From Cardinalis cardinalis (lineage: Eukaryota > Chordata > Aves > Passeriformes > Cardinalidae), in contig JACDOX010000105.1 of assembly GCA_014549065.1 (NCBI GenBank), positions 2,140,406 through 2,204,405 on the forward strand: a stretch of 64,000 nt of DNA, in the 5' to 3' direction. The stretch's first letter is position 1, and every line of letters starts with the position of its first letter. This document shows, in pieces, positions 24,701-36,609 of this stretch. A program made the translations under genes and the position numbers. The notes beneath the pieces are model-generated. The model was given only the letters and a program-made list of their open reading frames with translations, ran no database searches and was not told where the DNA came from.

Positions 24701-26707
24701 AAACAGATGCAATTCAAGGACACTGAAATCAACTGATTGCCCTCTTCTATGAAAAATAGAGGCAAACATATAAGAGAATTTCAGAACTATGAGATTCAGC
24801 AAAATGGTGAAGATTCTGAGATGGAAATCAGGGCAGATCCTGGTTCACCTGCCTGAGATCTACTGCATGTTTGGACAGTCTTCTTTTCGGACATAAATAT
24901 AATAAGCAGAGAGCAAGAATCTGCATCTGCTTCTGTGTCTTTTGTTNAAAAGTTCAAAGCAACTGTGACTAAGAAAAGCTACTGACTGAAATGCAAACCT
25001 GGGAAAAGGCAAATGAGAAAAATGTAGTTTCTGTTGATTGACAGGATCATACTGAGAGTAAAAAATCCCCTGGACCATTGATCAGACAGAAGACTTTTCT
25101 CTAGGAACAAACTTGCAGAGCTTTGCTAGTAACACTTTTTTAAACTGACNGAGCCATCCTGACCCAAGTGTTGAGTGAAAACAAAAAACCAGAAAGAAAG
25201 GATCAAGTCAATTAAGATAAATAAATAAATAAATAATTGCCAGAATTTTAAAAAAGAAAAAATAAGAAAATAAAATCACAATAATTTCAATCTCATGAAG
25301 AAATGTTTTTAATAAGCCATATGTGCTCATGCAGATACTTCTAATCTCATCAGATTTTTCTGGCTGCTATTAGTGTTCTCTGAGCCAGCTGATTTCTCAG
25401 CAATATTTTAAGGAGTGCCAGCCTTTGCCCTCCAGTCTAGCTGCTGCAAAAATAGCCCATTCTAGGAGAAGACTTGGGAGTTCATGGATTTTCTTCCAAG
25501 GTTTTTAAAGTTCAGAACAAATTGACCATTGCATGTGAAACAATAGTCAACCACAAACTCTCTTCAGTCAATGAGCAACATTCTGCTCCCAACTGGGTTA
25601 GTGTGAAAAGTGGAATTATCCCATTAAAGCAAAAGGATGGTTTCAGATTGTCATCAGCATCATACAGCAGAGCCTGGCTTTCGATGTTGTTCACTTTCCC
25701 AGCTCTCTGGCTGCAAACATTTCTGCTGTGAGGTTCCCCTTGGTCACAGCTCACCAGCTTGGGGTTCCCCTCAAATCAGTACAGCTTAGCAGCTCTGATC
25801 AGAAGGGGAGCCACATCAGGTTACAGCTCAGCCTTATTTTACCTTTTACAACAGCAATAAATCCCTCCACAAACTGAAACCCATGAACCATGTGCTCTCC
25901 TGTACGTACTGGAGCACATGAGTTTCAAGTGAAAGAGCTCTCATTCTGAATCTGCTGAAGAAACGTGCAAATAATCACCAGTGTAATGCAGATATGCCAG
26001 GCAGGCACTGCAGACAGAGCAAAATAATCTCTTTTAGGAAAAAATGCCTAATTCAGAATTATGTAACCTGGACGGATAAGGCCTGGATGAGTGGGATTGA
26101 GGCACCATGCATGGATTTCTGCTAGCACACTNGCTGAATTCCTGACTGGAAACATGCCTCTCGCTGTGCCAGCCTGCCCTCTCTGAGGCTCTCACAGCAA
26201 ATCCTCCTGGGGTGAGATGCTGAGCACTTGCAAGTGACCCATCTGGAGCCCAAGGCGACAAAAGCGCTTCCCCTGCCTGGAATCCATGTGCAGCGACAGC
26301 TTCCCACTGCTGATCCAAGCTTCCCAAGATAGCAATTACAGAGGAACTGGCAACCATACAGTCAAGATGACAATATCCTGCGTGGTTTGGTTTGCTGTGC
26401 CAATTCCCTCTNTGGGTGCTGGAGTCAATCTGCTGCCCCTGTTATTGCTGTGTCTGTCTGTCTCTACCAACCAGCAGATCCACTGGGCATTTTGGCACAG
26501 GCCCTGCTCTTCCAAGGGCTGCCTGCTCAATTGCTCTTTCACTCTCTTGCTTTAAACATTTGGATCCAACAACACCATGCAAATTTTATGCAGAGTAGCA
26601 TCTGCAAGTCTGACATATTCACTCAGGCTTCCCCCTCTTGCGCCAAGTTAAAAATAAATACCCTATAAACTCCTGGGCCTGCTAAGACAGAAGATGCATT
26701 CAGAGAG

Positions 26708-26713
26708 TTTATT
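26708..26713 (-). terminator. Candidate polyadenylation signal for CLIC5
   Basis: The minus strand reads AATAAA here, about 540 bases beyond the CLIC5 stop, the first clean match found downstream. A U-rich stretch follows on the minus strand at about 26672-26640, which could be the downstream element, so cleavage near 26680-26698 would be expected. The human 3' UTR is longer than this, so a more distal signal further left is possible. RNA data would be needed to decide. Confidence 0.35.
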
Positions 26714-27250
26714 TAAATATAACTGCTAAGAGCATTTCTGCTTTAGGGTCAAACTCCTATTTTCCCCCTCTCTCTCCCCTAAATTTTGTTCTTGCCTCAA
26801 GGATCTTAATAGAACTGAAGGAAAAGGCCTCCTTGAAATAACCTAAAGAGGAACCAGTTCTTTGTGTTCCTAACTCTCTTACCTGAAATTTCAGCTATTT
26901 TTAAAACTCTAAACAAGGCAGGTTATGATGTACCCCCAACACAGAACACGGAACTAGTCAAGCGGACTCATTTCCAATACTGATTGCAAATAATACTAGT
27001 TGAGCCAGATCTTGGGTTAGACTTCAAAGGGTGTCCACCCCTANCCCCCACTTCCATTTACCTCCCCCCCGCCCCCAACCACAGCTGCCTTCCCTTTTCT
27101 CCAGGGAGAGGCAGATTTGTTCCTGCCCAATACACTTGGAACAAGTGAAGTCACAAAGATGCCAACCAGACAGCATAACGATAAAGTACATCTTAAGGCA
27201 ACAAGGAGCAGAGTCTGTAAAAGGGGATACTGAGCCATGGCAGGGGGCAG
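26714..27250 (-). other. Presumed CLIC5 3' UTR
   Basis: This is the stretch between the stop codon and the first downstream AATAAA on the minus strand. It has no credible reading frame. It includes a short C-rich run near 27041-27080 on the plus strand (G-rich in the transcript). The extent depends on which polyadenylation signal is used. Confidence 0.35.
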
Positions 27251-27418
27251 TTAGGACTTGCTGAGCCTCTTGGCCACATCTGCGTAGGCTTGCTCGATTT
27301 CCTTGTCTGCTGCACAGGTGTTGGTGAACTCATCCCTGCTGTACGCGTTCTTCAGGTACCGCCACAGCCCCGACATCTCCGCCGGGAACTCGAAGTTGCG
27401 GTATTTCTTTGCAACAAT
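27251..27418 (-). CDS. CLIC5: CLIC5 exon 6, C-terminus and stop
   Basis: This last coding exon has 168 bases, 55 residues plus TAA (the stop codon occupies 27251-27253). It reads IVAKKYRNFEFPAEMSGLWR, then YLKNAYSRDEFTNTCAADKE, and ends AYADVAKRLSKS. The acceptor is TTTGCTTTAG above 27418. Across the exon 5/6 join the sequence is KIVAKKYR, equivalent to the nuclear-localisation-like KVVAKKYR described for CLIC4. The CAAD(K/S)EIE and YADVAKRLS(K/R)S ending fits CLIC5, whereas CLIC4 ends SDVAKRLTK. The five exons together give 230 residues, which with a 21-residue first exon equals the 251 residues of CLIC5A. Confidence 0.94.
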   Translation of the reverse strand: MVAKKYRNFEFPAEMSGLWRYLKNAYSRDEFTNTCAADKEIEQAYADVAKRLSKS

Positions 27419-29667
27419 CTAAAGCAAAGAAAAAACACCTGAAAAAAACCATCTCACAGGGGATGCATCTCCTTCTCAGGGAGCTTCTTGCTGTCTTCTG
27501 GCATATAATTAACAGCAAATGAGAGGAATGTTTGGAGAATCAGGGATTTATCATAGAAAAGCCTTAGAAGTGCTGCTGGTTGTTGCATATCTTGCCAGGC
27601 TGCTGCTTAGCCTAAGGATACTCTAAAGCTACGACCTGGCTACTGNTACCAAATTTCAACTTTTATGGTACTTGAATTGCATTGATTTAATCATATTGGG
27701 GTATTGGAGTTTTTTTACAAGTCTTAAGCACATCACTTAAAGCTGAGACACCATATGAGAAGGGGCTGAATCATCAAGANCAAGACAGATTTAAGAGAAA
27801 GGCATCAGTAATGATTATAACATATTTTCATATTAATTATTATATTTAACATTATTTTATATATATACGTTATTATATTTTAATATATGTAANATATTTT
27901 CCTGGTAAATGGTGTCAGAGGATATAACCACCTACAGCTGTTGGAAGGCTTTTGGAAGGCTGTTCCTGAAAAGGAAAAATTCAGGGTGGTATGGGTACCA
28001 TGATTAGGAAACCAAGATGATTTGGCATATATTAGAAACAGGAGCATTGGGATAAACTGAGGGAGAAAATGGTTATTTCACGACTTGTTAGACTAGGAAA
28101 TTGTCTATCAAGGCAAATTTTCGATTTCTAAAAACACTTAGGCCCTTATTCAGNAAAATAGTTAAGTGCATACTTAATTTTAAGCACCTGTACAGTCCCA
28201 TTGAAGTCAATGGGATTAATCTGCACTTAAAGCTAGTTGGTTGGTTAAGTACCTTGCTGGATTGGGATATTTCAGTTTCCCTGTAGGAATATACCATACA
28301 GAATAAGCTTGTGGTGACAGAGTGAACTATCTGATAGGAAAGGATGGATTAGCTAATTTAATGAGTCCTTCCAATCTCTAATTTTTCTGACAGTATAAAA
28401 TTGTTCCTGGGCATAAATTACACACATATGTGCCACTGAATTCCCCTTTATTTTTAAAGCACATGGTAGAGCTGTTTTCCATCTCNGATTTCTTAGGACA
28501 GTCATGTTCTCAGAAACTACTGTGATTTGCTTCTATTACCAGAATCCACTTGGTATAAGCAAGTCCAAATCCTGTCCTAAACTGCATTTAATTAAGCATT
28601 CTTGCCTTCCTTGATGCTTCACACGCATATGGGGAAGATAAAACCTGCTGGGCAACTTAAGTCAACATTTTCAAAATTTCCAGCACACATCTTCCATCAA
28701 ATGAAAAAATAATTCACCCTTTTCTTCTATCTGTTAAATGCTTTTCAGGCAATAACCTATGGCTACATTTGTCTGAGAAAAATTTTAATTCTCTTTTTAC
28801 ATCTTTCATTTCATCCCTAGGAGACAAGAACCAGTGAGGGGCCACACATTCATTTTGCACTGTCTGACTCCAACGTTGCCAATGAAGACAAGCCAGAATA
28901 AGCAATAAACCTGTGAGGATATTATCACATTTCTCACCTGGTGACTTATGTGCTTTTTAAATTTTTTTTTTCTTTTTGCATGTGTGCAGTCAGCTCCCAG
29001 GCTCAGTTTATATTTTGGCTCACAGAGCCAAATTAGATGCATGACTTGGCTTAAATTCCTTGCTCACTCGCTTGCCAAGGTCTGCCAGGTACTTGCGTTA
29101 TTCTAAAGCAACATGTCATCTGATAAATTAAATAAATGCAACATTTAGAAGTCAAGATGATGTACATGATTTGCACTACACCAGCAACCATAGTACGTCT
29201 GAAATCCTGGACCCTGGCAATAACTTTGATTTGTTAACTTCTCTGTGTGAAATACCAGATGGAATAAAAATTCCCCAAAGAGATGGACTGCTGCTCTTAA
29301 GTTACAAATAGGTGGGAACTGACTAAAGTTTTAACATGTTTCTTAAGGGCATTAGGAACTAATTAATACAAAAGACTGCTGCTACTTGCAGCAGGGTAAA
29401 AATAAAGAGACAAGACATGTAGAACTTAGTACTGTCTTCACCACTAATAAGTGATGGGACAATTTTCCCATGGACTAAGCATAAAGTTCCTTTCTTTAAC
29501 CTGTAGGAAACACTGAAGAGCAAAACTGTGTTTCAGACTGCTCTTCTAGGCCTTAAGAACTCTGCTGAAACAGAGAGTACAAAAACATTGGCTGTGGCAC
29601 TCAGCTGTCAGGACAAGGCATGTCATGTCAGATAAGGCTTCTTTGGCCATCTCACAGCATCTTTTAC
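27419..29667 (-). other. CLIC5 intron 5
   Basis: This intron has 2249 bases with GT...AG ends on the minus strand. It contains an AT-rich patch at about 27815-27900 and an old palindromic repeat at 28139-28267. Nothing else was recognised. Confidence 0.85.
28139..28267. repeat. Ancient palindromic interspersed repeat
   Basis: The ends AGGCCCTTATTCAG and CTTGCTGGATTGGG are imperfect inverted repeats. The centre at 28196-28215 is the near-palindrome TCCCATTGAAGTCAATGGGA, flanked by GTTAAGTGCATACTTAA and GGTTAAGTACC. I recognise this as an old repeat shared by birds, turtles and crocodiles, seemingly a non-autonomous DNA element, but I cannot name the family. Confidence 0.7.
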
Positions 29668-29849
29668 CTTCACAACGTGGAGTTTGGGCAGAAGGTTGCA
29701 GTCAGCAAGTGTCAGGTCATCTCCATCCAGAAACTTGCGTTTAGACACTTTTTCCTCTTCGGTGCTGTCTGCATCAATCTCCTCTGGCAGGGGAGTTCTC
29801 AGGTAGTCATCCAGCTTCTTCAGAGCCTTCACTAAGCCCCTTTCAAGCG
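29668..29849 (-). CDS. CLIC5: CLIC5 exon 5 (helical C-terminal domain)
   Basis: This 182-base exon encodes the rest of Ala136 and about residues 137-196. It runs from LERGLVKALKKLDDYLRTPL through an acidic loop (IDADSTEEEK) to KFLDGDDLTLADCNLLPKL and HVVK. The FLDG-LTLADCNLLPKLH block is the signature of the helical CLIC domain. The acceptor is GGCAAAG above 29849 and the donor is GTAAAAG below 29668. The acidic loop is the negatively charged foot loop typical of CLICs and differs clearly in sequence from the mammalian CLIC5 loop as I remember it. This exon is separated from exon 4 by an unusually large intron for this gene region (18884 bases here). Confidence 0.94.
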
Positions 29850-31095
29850 CTTTGCCAAAAAAAGCAAAGAANAAGTGATTAGGGCAGTATAAGAATTGTT
29901 TAGAAATGCCATTATCAATGGCAATGGTTGTGTGTAGAAAAAAAGCCAAGAAATAATTTATTCATTGTTAATTTGTGCTCCAAAGCTGACACAATCCAAT
30001 GGCAAAGTAGCCCAGCAAAGTACANCTACATAAAGCTCATCCTGCAGTGGGAAAAGGGACACAGGGNCCTTGCTGTACCATGTCTTCCCCTGACAAACAA
30101 CAAAAAGCAGTGAAAGAGATCACAGAAGGAAAAAACAGCTTGTCAAGATGATACACCAAGAAACCACATATTGCCTATGATATTCTTCTGTACAGGAACT
30201 GGAACCCTGTACACTGCTCCTTCATTTTTCTAACCAGCTGCATTGGACTGCAATGAAGCAGAATTTTCTAGCATTGCTTCAGCTCTATCAAGTCTTAATT
30301 TTACTTCTTTCAACACCCTTGCAGAGTAATTAAGGCAATAGCAGTAATTCCAAAGATGCTAACCAGAGCTCCATAGAGCTGAAAGATACGCTACAAATGA
30401 GATGAGATATTAGCCAGTGTTAAAATTCCCATTTAACTCCAGTTCAACTTGGGTGCAAATGCTCTTTTTGAGAGATCTCAAATAGTCTTGCAATGGAGAG
30501 GAGACTCCAGACCTCTTAGTTCAGTTACTGAAGATCATGTCCCACACTGCTGCTGGCTCCAACAAATTCCAATGTTCAAATGCCACTCAGACCTCTACAG
30601 CAGAGTGCAAATTCTTCACCCAGGCAAGGAATTTGTGTTTTTATGCTTCACTGTCAGAACAATAGAAAAGCTTGCTTGCAATTGCAAGTGCAATTTGCAC
30701 TTACAAAAAGCTGGATAACTCTGTGCAGGTTTGTGCATTACTCAAACTGCAAACACTCGGGGCAAAGAAGGGTCTTTCGTGTTTCTGTCTGGAGGGTGAA
30801 AAGCATGATGGAGTCCTGGTCCCCCACAAGTGCCCCAAAGTGCTAAAGCAACATAAATAAGAAACAGCAAGAATTTACAATGTGAAAAAATAACAACATG
30901 ACTCATGGGCTTAAGGCCAGAATTTTAGCTGGTGAAAATTACCTGCAGTGATTTATACCTGCTGCAGATGTGGCCTGGAGTCATTATTAATGGCCTAATA
31001 CTGTAAAATCTTATATCTGTGAGTAACTTACTGCCACTGAACTTAGGGGAGAGTTACCCAGATGGTGTAGCACCACAAGGCCTATGGAGATAAGT

Positions 31096-31323
31096 ACAAG
31101 GACCAATGGATTCAAACTGAAATAGGGGAAATTTGGTTAATTATATGCAAGAAACTCTTCATGGTTGTGCAGAGAAGCTGTGGCCCCATCCCTGGCAGTA
31201 TTCAAGGCCAGGGTGGACAGGGCTTGGAGCAACCTGGGATAGTGAGAGGTGTCCAAGGCAGGGCGTTTGCAACTAGATGGTTTTTAAGGTCTTTTCCAAC
31301 CCAAACCTTCTACAATTCTATGG
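31096..31323 (+). mobile_element. CR1 LINE fragment with 3' tail
   Basis: GGATTCAAACTGAAA, CAGAGAAGCTGTGGCCCCAT, CCAGGGTGGACAGGGCTTGG, AGCAACCTGGGATAGTG and CTTTTCCAACCCAAACC end in CTACAATTCTATGG, the CR1 tail. It lies in CLIC5 intron 4, antisense to the gene. Confidence 0.93.
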
Positions 31324-34300
31324 TCCTAAATATATTTATGGACCACAGCAGGCACTCGAAAGGGCTGCAGCAATCACCCCTCACAGAGAGCCTTGCTGAC
31401 ACAGGTAACCACAGGCTCTGCTGTCAGCTGCCCCTGTGCTTTTGGCACAGAAAGAAAGGCAGCACGTCCAGGGCCACTGAGAGAGCAGGGCTGAACACCA
31501 CAGAACATGATTTCCCTGCTGCCCCAACATCCATTAAACCTGTGCCAGCAGTGGAAGTCAGATTAAGCCACTTGATGCCTTGCTCCCACTGAAGTCTCTT
31601 GGCCCAGCACCAGGGAACCATACCAGCTCTTTTGTGGCTGACTCTGAGACACAGTGGCAAACTCTGGCTTAATTGATTGACTGGAGAAATGACTGCAATC
31701 CAACTGAAAACACCCCCACAAACATAGCAGGGTGGGAAGGAATTTTATTTCTGAAAGCAGAGCATCTAAAGTGACTGAAGTGCTGCCATGCATAAAACAA
31801 AAGTGTTGCCATCCTTCATTTAATCAATTCAAATTGAATTTTGACACTGACATTCTGCTGTCAGATGCTGGCAGTGCTGCCTTTAATTGCCTGCAGCTGT
31901 CCTGCCTCACAACTTCCAAGGGAGGGTAGGAACTGTGGAGTGTGGCAGCACTCAAAGGATTTAGCAATCTCTTTTTGGTTTGACCTGTGACACCTGTTGA
32001 ATGAACAGTTCTGCTTCTCTTGGTCAGCCTCAGACTGTGTCCTCTCACAGTGTGTTCATGCAGAGAGAGTGGACTGGAATTACTGTGATTTCATTCAGTT
32101 TTGTTCATCTGGGTTTAAGAGAACTGGCTCAACACTGACCACTTTCCAGTATTCCCTTCACCCAGTAGGACTGTTGGTTCTCCAAGCCATCTGAGCAATA
32201 TTCCAGTGTCAGGAGGATCTTTGATGCTTTGTGCTCGCCCACGGGGTCAGTCAGGTGTGTGCACAGAGACAGCAGCAGCAGGTGAGGGGTGTTTATGTAA
32301 CTCTCCTGGAACTTATTAGGTTTGGGGTTTTATTTTGCTCTCATTGCTCTATCAAAGTGCGTCATGGTTGTCCCAAAAACAATGCCTGGAGTGCAGCCTG
32401 TTTGTGACAGCAAGAAAAACAACTGTCTGAATTCATAGTTGGCTCTTGCATACGGCAGCTTTAGGCCAGAAATAAGTGTGTATGTTCAGGGCTCAATACA
32501 TCTGTGACCTAATTCACAGGCTCTGCTGGAGCCCACAGGATGCTGACACCTCACATTGAAATCACCACAGAGTCAGGACCTTCTTATATCCTGACAGGCA
32601 AGAACTGAACAACTACTTGTGACACCAATGACCCCAATTTTTTTAATCAAAACTCTTCTTAGTAAACTAGATCTTAGATANTAGTAAAGTTCTCAGAACA
32701 GCCTGGAAAATAGGAAAATAGTGAATAACCGAGAACAGCTCTACTTCCAATTAAATAGTGGAAAAAATTTGAAAAACTAAGAGAATTAAAACCCATAAAT
32801 TGCCACATCAAATGGATTTTAGGTGCACGGGGTNAGATTTTTAAAGCCTGTTGATGATTTCCAAGGCATTTTTTGAAATCCATATTCAAATATCCATGTT
32901 GTAAATCCTACTTTCTAGATGCCCTAACACACTCAGATCTATCTGTAGAATTTGAAATCTTATGTTCCTTGAGAAAGTTCTCAGGGAAATCCCCACTCAA
33001 AGTAGGAGGACGTGTAAAAGAATCTAATTTTCTCTCTTTCCTGGTGGATACTTATGCATTATTTGAAAGGTGAAAAATTGTGAATGGAGACCAGGAAATG
33101 ACCTCTTCAGAGTAGCCTACAGCTCTGAATGTTCTGGGACTCTTCCTGAGGAAAGAACTGTCTGGGTTCACATTACTGACAAACTCATCTTGGATTAATT
33201 CCTTAAACTTGGACTTAATTCCAAACTTCCCATACTGTGGCTATTTCATGAAAAGGTAGGTGACTTTCTACATTTTCTCCACTGAGAACACAGGGGAGAG
33301 GATGCACTCACCAAGGCAGGGGCCATGTGAACACCAGTCAGCACCAGACTGGATGAAGACATTTAAAAAGATGTAAAGATCTAAAAAGTTCCTAATTCCC
33401 CATTTGTGAGAGTAGCACCCACAGTGAATTTCAGAAGTGGCTAAGCACCTAATTCCCTTGGCAACTTGNCCTCTGGGAAACATCATTAAAGAACGAAATA
33501 GCTTTGCTGATAACAGCTAATGGGTGGGATTAATCTTCNCCGAAGTGAGTAAAATTAAAAGAATAGGTTTGAATTAAACACCCTGAGAGCTTCCTCTCCG
33601 TTCAGTGGAGTTTTCTCTTCTACACTTGGTTTTGGTGACCCCAAAATGAGCTGTGGGGAGAACTTCTGAAGTGTCCAACCACACCCTTGATTGTCTTGGT
33701 AATGTCAGGGTGGAGGATTCAACATTACACCACCAAGCAGAGCCAGGCCTGAGTATGTGGCTCTGTGCTGCTTTTGAAATTTCTACCTCCAACTGCTTCC
33801 CCACCCTGCAGACTTTCAATGGGAACTTAGAGATCCCAAATGTGACCAGCTCTGAGAGAGGAGCCCTGTCATCAGCCTATCCATGCTACAGCTGAAACAT
33901 CTGAACTCCTGGAAACCATTTTTCTGGANAGCGGAATCACCAAGCACAAAGGCACCAGCATCATATTGCCTTCACTGGGATATATTTAATATAACCTCAA
34001 ATTCCAAGAAATTCTACCCATGTATAGACAAAATCCATGGTGGAACCATCTCTCTCAGCCTTCTCTACTTCATTCTGGGCTACTTATGCAGCCAAAGACA
34101 ACTTCTAGCAATGACAGTCCTGCCCTGTCATCCCACCAATAATAAACAATAATATTAGTAAAAAAACCCTCACAAGCTTTTTGTGATTTTTCTTCTCCCT
34201 TCAAAACTAGGATTTTAAACAACTTTACTTAAGAATTCTGAGTTAGAAGCCAGAAAAATAGCACTTTCCAACCTCAAAGCAACCACAGAACACTTAATGA

Positions 34301-34473
34301 ATGTATTACCATCTGTCAAATGCACAGGGTGAGGTTCAATTTAGCTGATGATACCTAATTCATATTGACGTTCTGTTTTCAGCAGAAGGTTACTTGATGT
34401 TGAACAATGAGATTAACAAATTCTGACATGCACAGAAATACAAATAATGTAACAAAAGTTAATAATGGGCANA

Positions 34474-34572
34474 ACTGTGCTCTCAGTTACACTGACATAA
34501 AAGAGGAGTAACTGCATTGTCAACAAGCTATTGCATTTTTACTCCAGTTCAACCAAGAACAGACTTTGGCTC
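34474..34572. repeat. Ancient palindromic interspersed repeat (TTACACTG type)
   Basis: CTCAGTTACACTGACATAAA, GAGGAGTAACTGCATTG and TTTTTACTCCAGTTCAACC follow the order of a widespread old amniote repeat built on GGAGTAACTCCATTGACTTC. The copy is strongly decayed. Confidence 0.5.
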
Positions 34573-34766
34573 TGTTACTCAACTCCTCAAGCAAAAACTT
34601 CCTTAAACTATTAGCCTGTGCAACTATTTCCAGGGGATGGAGAGAAACCCTTGTGCCTTGAAGTACTTATACTACATCTGAACAAAACACTGGAAAATGT
34701 AATGCATGGAGCAATCCTGCAAGTCAAGGAGAGGGCCAGATGACAAAGATTCATTAATAGGTACTC

Positions 34767-34835
34767 AGGGTGAAATTTTGGCCATCCTGAAGCTCATGGA
34801 AGTTTTGCTGTTGACTTCAGTGGGATTAGGACTTC
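34767..34835. repeat. Ancient palindromic interspersed repeat (GTGAAATTTTGGCC type)
   Basis: GGGTGAAATTTTGGCC, CATGGAAGTTTTGCTGTTGA and CTTCAGTGGGATTAGGACTT match an old repeat whose consensus alternates CCATTGACTTCAATGGG and GGCCAGGATTTCACCC. It lies about 200 bases from another old repeat. Confidence 0.5.
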
Positions 34836-36422
34836 TCCAGAAGCTTTTAAAGCCAAATGAGACTATTTTAATCAGTTAATCTGACCCCTGAAATAATACC
34901 AGCCATAAAACATCCAGCGTCATCNGTCGTTTCCATCTCTGTTTTCTGTGGGTCAAATAAGGCTGAAGCAAAATGGAAAGTAACTCGAAAGTAGTAAAAG
35001 AAAAANGGTTTGGAAAAAGTAGAACTGATTCAGACTGCCCACACCCACAGCATTTGCAGAGGTCAGGCGAGGACTCTTTTTCCCCTTCCTTGAACTCCAA
35101 ATATTTCCTTCCTTGTTTAATGTTGGGACAAGGAGAAATAGCAAAGCAGACAAAGCACATAAACACCAATCTCTGTGGCCTGAATGAGCCACTGGAAGGC
35201 AAATCATTCCATCTTAAAATAGTAGCCTAGGAAAAGCTGAATTACCACCAGAGAAGCCTCACTTTCTCTATCTCTCTCACAGGCAGACTGGCAACCAAAA
35301 TTTAAAATAGTTAAAATGAGGTGAGATGACTCCTTTTCTATGTGCTTGTGTGGAACCTCTTGCAGGATAAGGATTTCACATGATAGTTATTATGGAAAAA
35401 GATTCAAAGCATAGAGGGCACAATCAGAGTACGAAGAACAATCCATTTTTTGAGCAAACTGAACGTAAAAACTATTTGATTTATGTGAAAAGAGAGCAAA
35501 NATAGTTAGTTTTTTAAAGAAGTTTTAAGCAAAAAAAAGAGCAAGATTTCTAAACAAACATGAAAACAAGGAAGTCATGTTTGGGGATGGTTGGTTAAGT
35601 AAGTCTTGCCTAGACNTCCAATAATTTTTGCATCACTTTTTAAATGGTGACAATCTTCAAAATTAACATATCATTTCCAAATTAAAAGGAGAATAACCTT
35701 CTGTTTTAAACAGTTTAACAGAAAATACTCTTATTTTCCAAAGCAAGTTATTATTCACAAAATTCCATCCACATTTGCCAATAAATCAGGTTACTCACAC
35801 CACCCATGGCATTTTTATTAAATAAACCTTTTGTCACAAAACATTTTCTCCAAGTCAAGGACAAATATATGTGGCCCTCTTTCTAAGTGATTATCCCTGT
35901 GACAACAAGGCTTCAAAGTGATTGAAGCCCAGCAACATCTTNTCTTTTGTAGCCAACATCTGAAACTACCTGAGGCTGATCTCGGCACAACTGCAAGGCT
36001 CTTAATTGTCAAGCCCAGGCAAGTACAACAAACCATGATCCGTGTACAAAAATGAACAATTCCTGCTGCTACCCTGGATCACTGATTGATGTTTTCCCTT
36101 TTTACTGCTTTCTTCCACTGCCCTCCTGTAAGATTTATCCTGTAACACACGCAAATGAACTTGGTGAAATACCAATGAGGGAAAAGGGGGAACAGTACAT
36201 AAATATTCACAGTCTCAATCAAACCATCTGAGATTTATTTTTCCTTTAAAAAAACAAACCACCTTTCCTGATCACTTCCAGATTCACAGTTTGATATTAT
36301 ATGAGACCCAATACTGTTTTCTGGTAGGAGAAAGGAACAGGCTAAGAAACAGCAATTTAAGGTAAGAAAATAATATCATTCCACTAGTCTGACAGTCTGA
36401 TTAAAAACCAAGGATCCATATT

Positions 36423-36609
36423 TTCACTCTCTTTTTTCTTCATCCTGCCCTTTTTTTTGTTTTTTTTTTTTTCCAGGCTGGCTCAACAGAGTATTGTAAC
36501 TTTAATGTGTATAGATTAATTCTTCTCCATGGAGGAGCTGTGACTGCAATGCACATGACTCTGTACTCCATATTGAACAGTTTATCTTCCCCTCTGTGAT
36601 TTCAATAAA
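36423..36609 (+). other. Possible antisense terminal exon (unproven)
   Basis: A long pyrimidine tract ends in TTCCAG at 36471-36476, followed by about 127 bases of more balanced composition and an AATAAA at 36604-36609. This is the layout of a 3' terminal exon on the plus strand, antisense within CLIC5 intron 4. No coding frame is seen, so a non-coding transcript would be the only option. It may be chance. Confidence 0.2.

Larger units (their letters stand above)
10831..26707. other. Intergenic region downstream of CLIC5
   Basis: No exon of a known gene was recognised on either strand. Content is AT-rich unique sequence with two hairpin-forming repeats at 16.74-16.87 kb, a pyrimidine tract at 13.3-13.6 kb, a CpG-enriched patch at 19.98-20.24 kb, an A/C-rich low-complexity stretch at about 20690-20740 and an (AAAT)n run at 25216-25236. 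If human gene order holds, RUNX2 would lie further left. Confidence 0.6.
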
